From Legionellaceae bacterium UBA6148 (GTDB lineage Bacteria > Pseudomonadota > Gammaproteobacteria > Legionellales > Legionellaceae), in contig DIUW01000005.1 of assembly GCA_002423125.1 (NCBI GenBank), forward strand, positions 1-44,318: DNA of 44,318 bases, read 5' to 3'. The notes beneath the pieces are model-generated. The model was not told the DNA's origin. It worked only from the letters and a program-made list of their open reading frames with translations, and searched no databases. Positions 43,601-44,318 of the stretch are shown in pieces. Made by a program: the position numbers and the translations under genes. The number at the start of each line of letters is the position of its first letter. Within the stretch, counting starts at the first letter, position 1.

Positions 43601-43820
43601 TTGGATCGGTGGTCAGCCTGAAAGTCATGGTCAAGATGCTGCTCAATGGATGACTGAGTCGAAAGGGAAGGTGGAGAAAGCGGGAGAGAAGTCGGGTGAT
43701 TCTATGGCGCAAGCTGGGAAAGGCGTTATGGGTGGAATTTCTCCTCCTGACACAGGTGGTGCAGATGCTTCGAAGGGAGCATCTGCACCACCTGCAGGAG
43801 GAGAAATTCCGCCCGTGTAA
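40674..43820 (+). CDS. dotA: Dot/Icm component DotA
   Basis: This 1048-aa protein has a signal-like N-terminus (about 1-19, FLFALFFSLFPILVFS). Membrane helices follow near 65-90 and 105-135, then a very large periplasmic region (about 150-640) with several cysteines, then about six further helices (650-900) and a soluble Ala/Gly-rich C-terminus. Topology and length closely match Legionella DotA, a polytopic inner-membrane protein, also found released, that is essential for type IVB secretion. It is coupled to icmV by a 4-base overlap. The last ~30 codons are encoded by a long inverted repeat, giving a peculiar Gly/Pro/Ala-rich tail (GGISPPDTGGADASKGASAP...). Confidence 0.95.
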   Translation: MNKFLFALFFSLFPILVFSDDTITFAPPTTDYSVRYLADIFGIVDGVLHGTGSQILGSIFEVFNAAVMALGGMIITYTMLVSTMNTAHEGEMLGKKWNSIWVPVRATAGFALLIPKASGYCLLQIFVMWVVVQGVGAADKLWNAALGYLNRGGVIIQQQQNPVDALTSTAPATVMMIGAMNILSGQVCMLAVQKTLEQKLDSLKRLDGANGNSVCNAIGVSPSFKAFCNSGSVPNFADTVDAVAAQNLVTPSGGAPSTATSVTVPMPNFKLTDKLYSRFNGICGSIQWNMMTASQSSSLQSSGLTSGEFQTAVKARAIAVQQMYTDLLMVAQVMVGNDPEFAINSTPSLPPPSNGQKPKPPSLMEGQIGAHDKLSKANSFYTSWATVAFGEPLNLSNDVCTDSTSPNCHNWGLPDGGGSALLNGTELQGAVLDYIGVMQPTLTLLAQASAGNSAAQSKAFIETAERQGWIMAGTYFFDLVVLNNQNLNNATGSNGVDSDSGLDGSQFSLTGIQASFPLSSGSTCATSTGNPILCELVQGDSSVLAPIISLFTGQSFPTITTGSASPSANPAIPPIAIFKTPPIASVAGKPSSTVFSYLQNANVIRLPGTPAPQPLMFANMMQVHFNHTSFQMPNVNFSCMGIYIFAEFCIGRWIGEIIYNIVINTVISFFTSMLETLIYGFLMTALTIPLEAFAVIFKVGVQILDVPGINPIVALANMGTYYINFVGKLWFIMLVGQLVNLVLSIVGIVMLPIMAMAMPVVIAWSIIMLGIGMTTAYYVPLIPYMIFTFGAIAWFMAVVEAMVAAPIVALGIIHPEGHDAFGKGEAAIMILMNVFLRPAMMIIGYIAAISLSYVGVWLLNASFDHAVAFMQPSEADGMSAGHAAGDLGKLAGAGAAALAAGPVGIAAAAGIGGIVNAYEANHNTQIPGTGAVSGGYVEWAGVFAYFFSILIYTMMYMTIVEKAFTLISVLPDKVLRWIGGQPESHGQDAAQWMTESKGKVEKAGEKSGDSMAQAGKGVMGGISPPDTGGADASKGASAPPAGGEIPPV
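43730..43814. repeat. long inverted repeat inside the 3' end of dotA
   Basis: Left arm 43730-43769 and right arm 43778-43814 are inverted copies. Aligned, they differ by a 3-base gap and one T/C difference, which pairs as G-U in RNA, over about 37 bases. An 8-base loop separates them. It lies wholly within the dotA frame and ends 3 bases before the stop codon. Such a stem would be very stable in mRNA. There is no T-tract after it. Confidence 0.95.
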
Positions 43821-44009
43821 CGTCTCGGAATATTCAAGATGCTTTATCTCAACCTATTTGAGGTGAAGCAGATGAGCTATAATCAACCATTCATAGATCA
43901 CTGGCTCAACTACCAATAAAGCCTACGCATTATTTAATATCATGCTGCCGCGCTGCGCTTACCGGCTCATTTTTTGTGTTTGTTTCCTCTGTACACGACA
44001 ATTTTTCAT
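43821..44009. other. spacer between dotA and IS21 remnant
   Basis: No intact gene is seen. A 15-codon frame (43872-43919, MSYNQPFIDHWLNYQ) preceded by GGTGAAG is too short to support. Most of the stretch is probably decayed insertion-sequence or intergenic DNA. Confidence 0.4.
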
Positions 44010-44318
44010 GTGAAAGCTCCTGATGAATTTAAAACAAAATCAGGCCGCCAATATAAAAGTCTTGCCGATCTCAATCAGCAAGCGCTCACTTGGTGTGAAA
44101 CCCAAGCATCGAATCGTCCTTGTCCTGAGGACAAAAGCAAAACGGTTCACGAGATTTTCTTAGATGAACAACCGAGCTTGATTTCACTGCCTGATAATCC
44201 CTATCCCTGTAACGAAGTTGAGACAGTCACTGTTGGCAAAACACCTTATGTCCGTTTCGATTTAAATGATTACTCAGTGCCTCACACCCACGTCCGGATA
44301 AAATATTACACGCAACCT
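44010..44318 (+). pseudogene. IS21-family transposase (IstA) C-terminal remnant, cut by window edge
   Basis: An open frame from GTG 44010 to the window end reads VKAPDEFKTKSGRQYKSLADLNQ, then TVHEIFLDEQPSLISLPDNP, and TVGKTPYVRFDLNDYSVPHTHVR. These match the C-terminal part of IS21 IstA transposases (EqP.LLpLPdnPyP, VGKTPYVRFDlNDYS). The DDE catalytic domain that should precede it is absent upstream, so this is a fragment. It may continue beyond 44318, possibly toward istB. Confidence 0.75.

Noticed and set aside
43643..43837. Antisense frame opposite the dotA end, with a similar Gly/Pro-rich product
   Set aside because: It mirrors dotA only because the DNA is an inverted repeat; no independent start signal or family is seen.
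43872..43919. 15-codon frame after dotA
   Set aside because: Too short and without recognised similarity, despite a purine-rich stretch upstream.
1..44318. CRISPR arrays, tRNA or rRNA genes, origin of replication
   Set aside because: No regularly spaced direct repeats, cloverleaf-like tRNA signatures, rRNA-like sequence or DnaA-box cluster was noticed.

Overview
This window most likely comes from a Legionellales gammaproteobacterium (Legionella/Coxiella/Aquicella-like). The main evidence is a complete dotA-icmV / icmW-icmX block of the Dot/Icm type IVB secretion system in the divergent order known from Legionella. Supporting evidence is a mevalonate-pathway gene pair, a pal-cpoB-queE run, and a very large eukaryote-flavoured candidate effector. 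Everything here is read from the sequence by eye; no database was searched.

Layout. (1) 1-6.1 kb is an accessory, AT-rich segment. It holds the right end of an IS66-family element, a SAM methyltransferase, a decayed group II intron reverse transcriptase remnant, a two-domain glycosyltransferase and an NAD-dependent epimerase, probably surface-glycan genes. (2) 6.1-10.0 kb has a ZIP-like membrane protein, a REP-like inverted repeat, a short-chain dehydrogenase translationally coupled to a Phd/VapC-type toxin-antitoxin pair, a HepT/MntA (HEPN/nucleotidyltransferase) pair, and a truncated HigB-like ORF. (3) 10.0-20.3 kb is core: ssb, a YajR-like transporter, a FabL-type enoyl-ACP reductase, ftsB, mevalonate kinase and diphosphomevalonate decarboxylase, queE-cpoB-pal, fumC, rsmE, trxA and a small secreted Cys-containing protein. 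A perfect 28-bp palindrome lies between fumC and rsmE. (4) 20.3-26.6 kb has an orphan antitoxin and a tripartite RND efflux operon transcribed outer-membrane factor, adaptor, pump. (5) 26.7-35.6 kb is lineage-specific. It has a 1276-aa candidate Dot/Icm substrate with degenerate repeats, a possible SH2-like domain, an 11-proline run and a C-terminal hydrophobic segment. Facing it is a tightly packed three-gene operon: a divergent SelO-like protein, a bimodular 2-oxoglutarate/Fe(II) oxygenase, and a methyltransferase-like protein. (6) 35.6-38.2 kb is core again: ung, sodB, argD. (7) 38.3-43.8 kb is the Dot/Icm block. (8) The window ends in an IS21-family transposase remnant just after dotA.

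The best candidate for an undescribed system is the three-gene operon at 30682-35574. Its genes overlap by 8 nt or lie 5 nt apart, so they are very likely co-expressed. The first protein keeps SelO-like signature blocks, but glycine stands where SelO has its catalytic aspartate. The second is an internal duplication in which only the C-terminal domain keeps the full His-x-Glu...His iron triad; the N-terminal domain has Asn in place of the first His. The third is methyltransferase-like. This looks like a pathway that modifies a protein, peptide or small molecule, but the substrate cannot be read from the sequence.

Two other structures stand out. One is a near-perfect long inverted repeat that encodes the last roughly 30 residues of DotA in frame, reminiscent of palindromic elements inserted into genes. 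The other is the fumC/rsmE palindrome, which looks like an operator.
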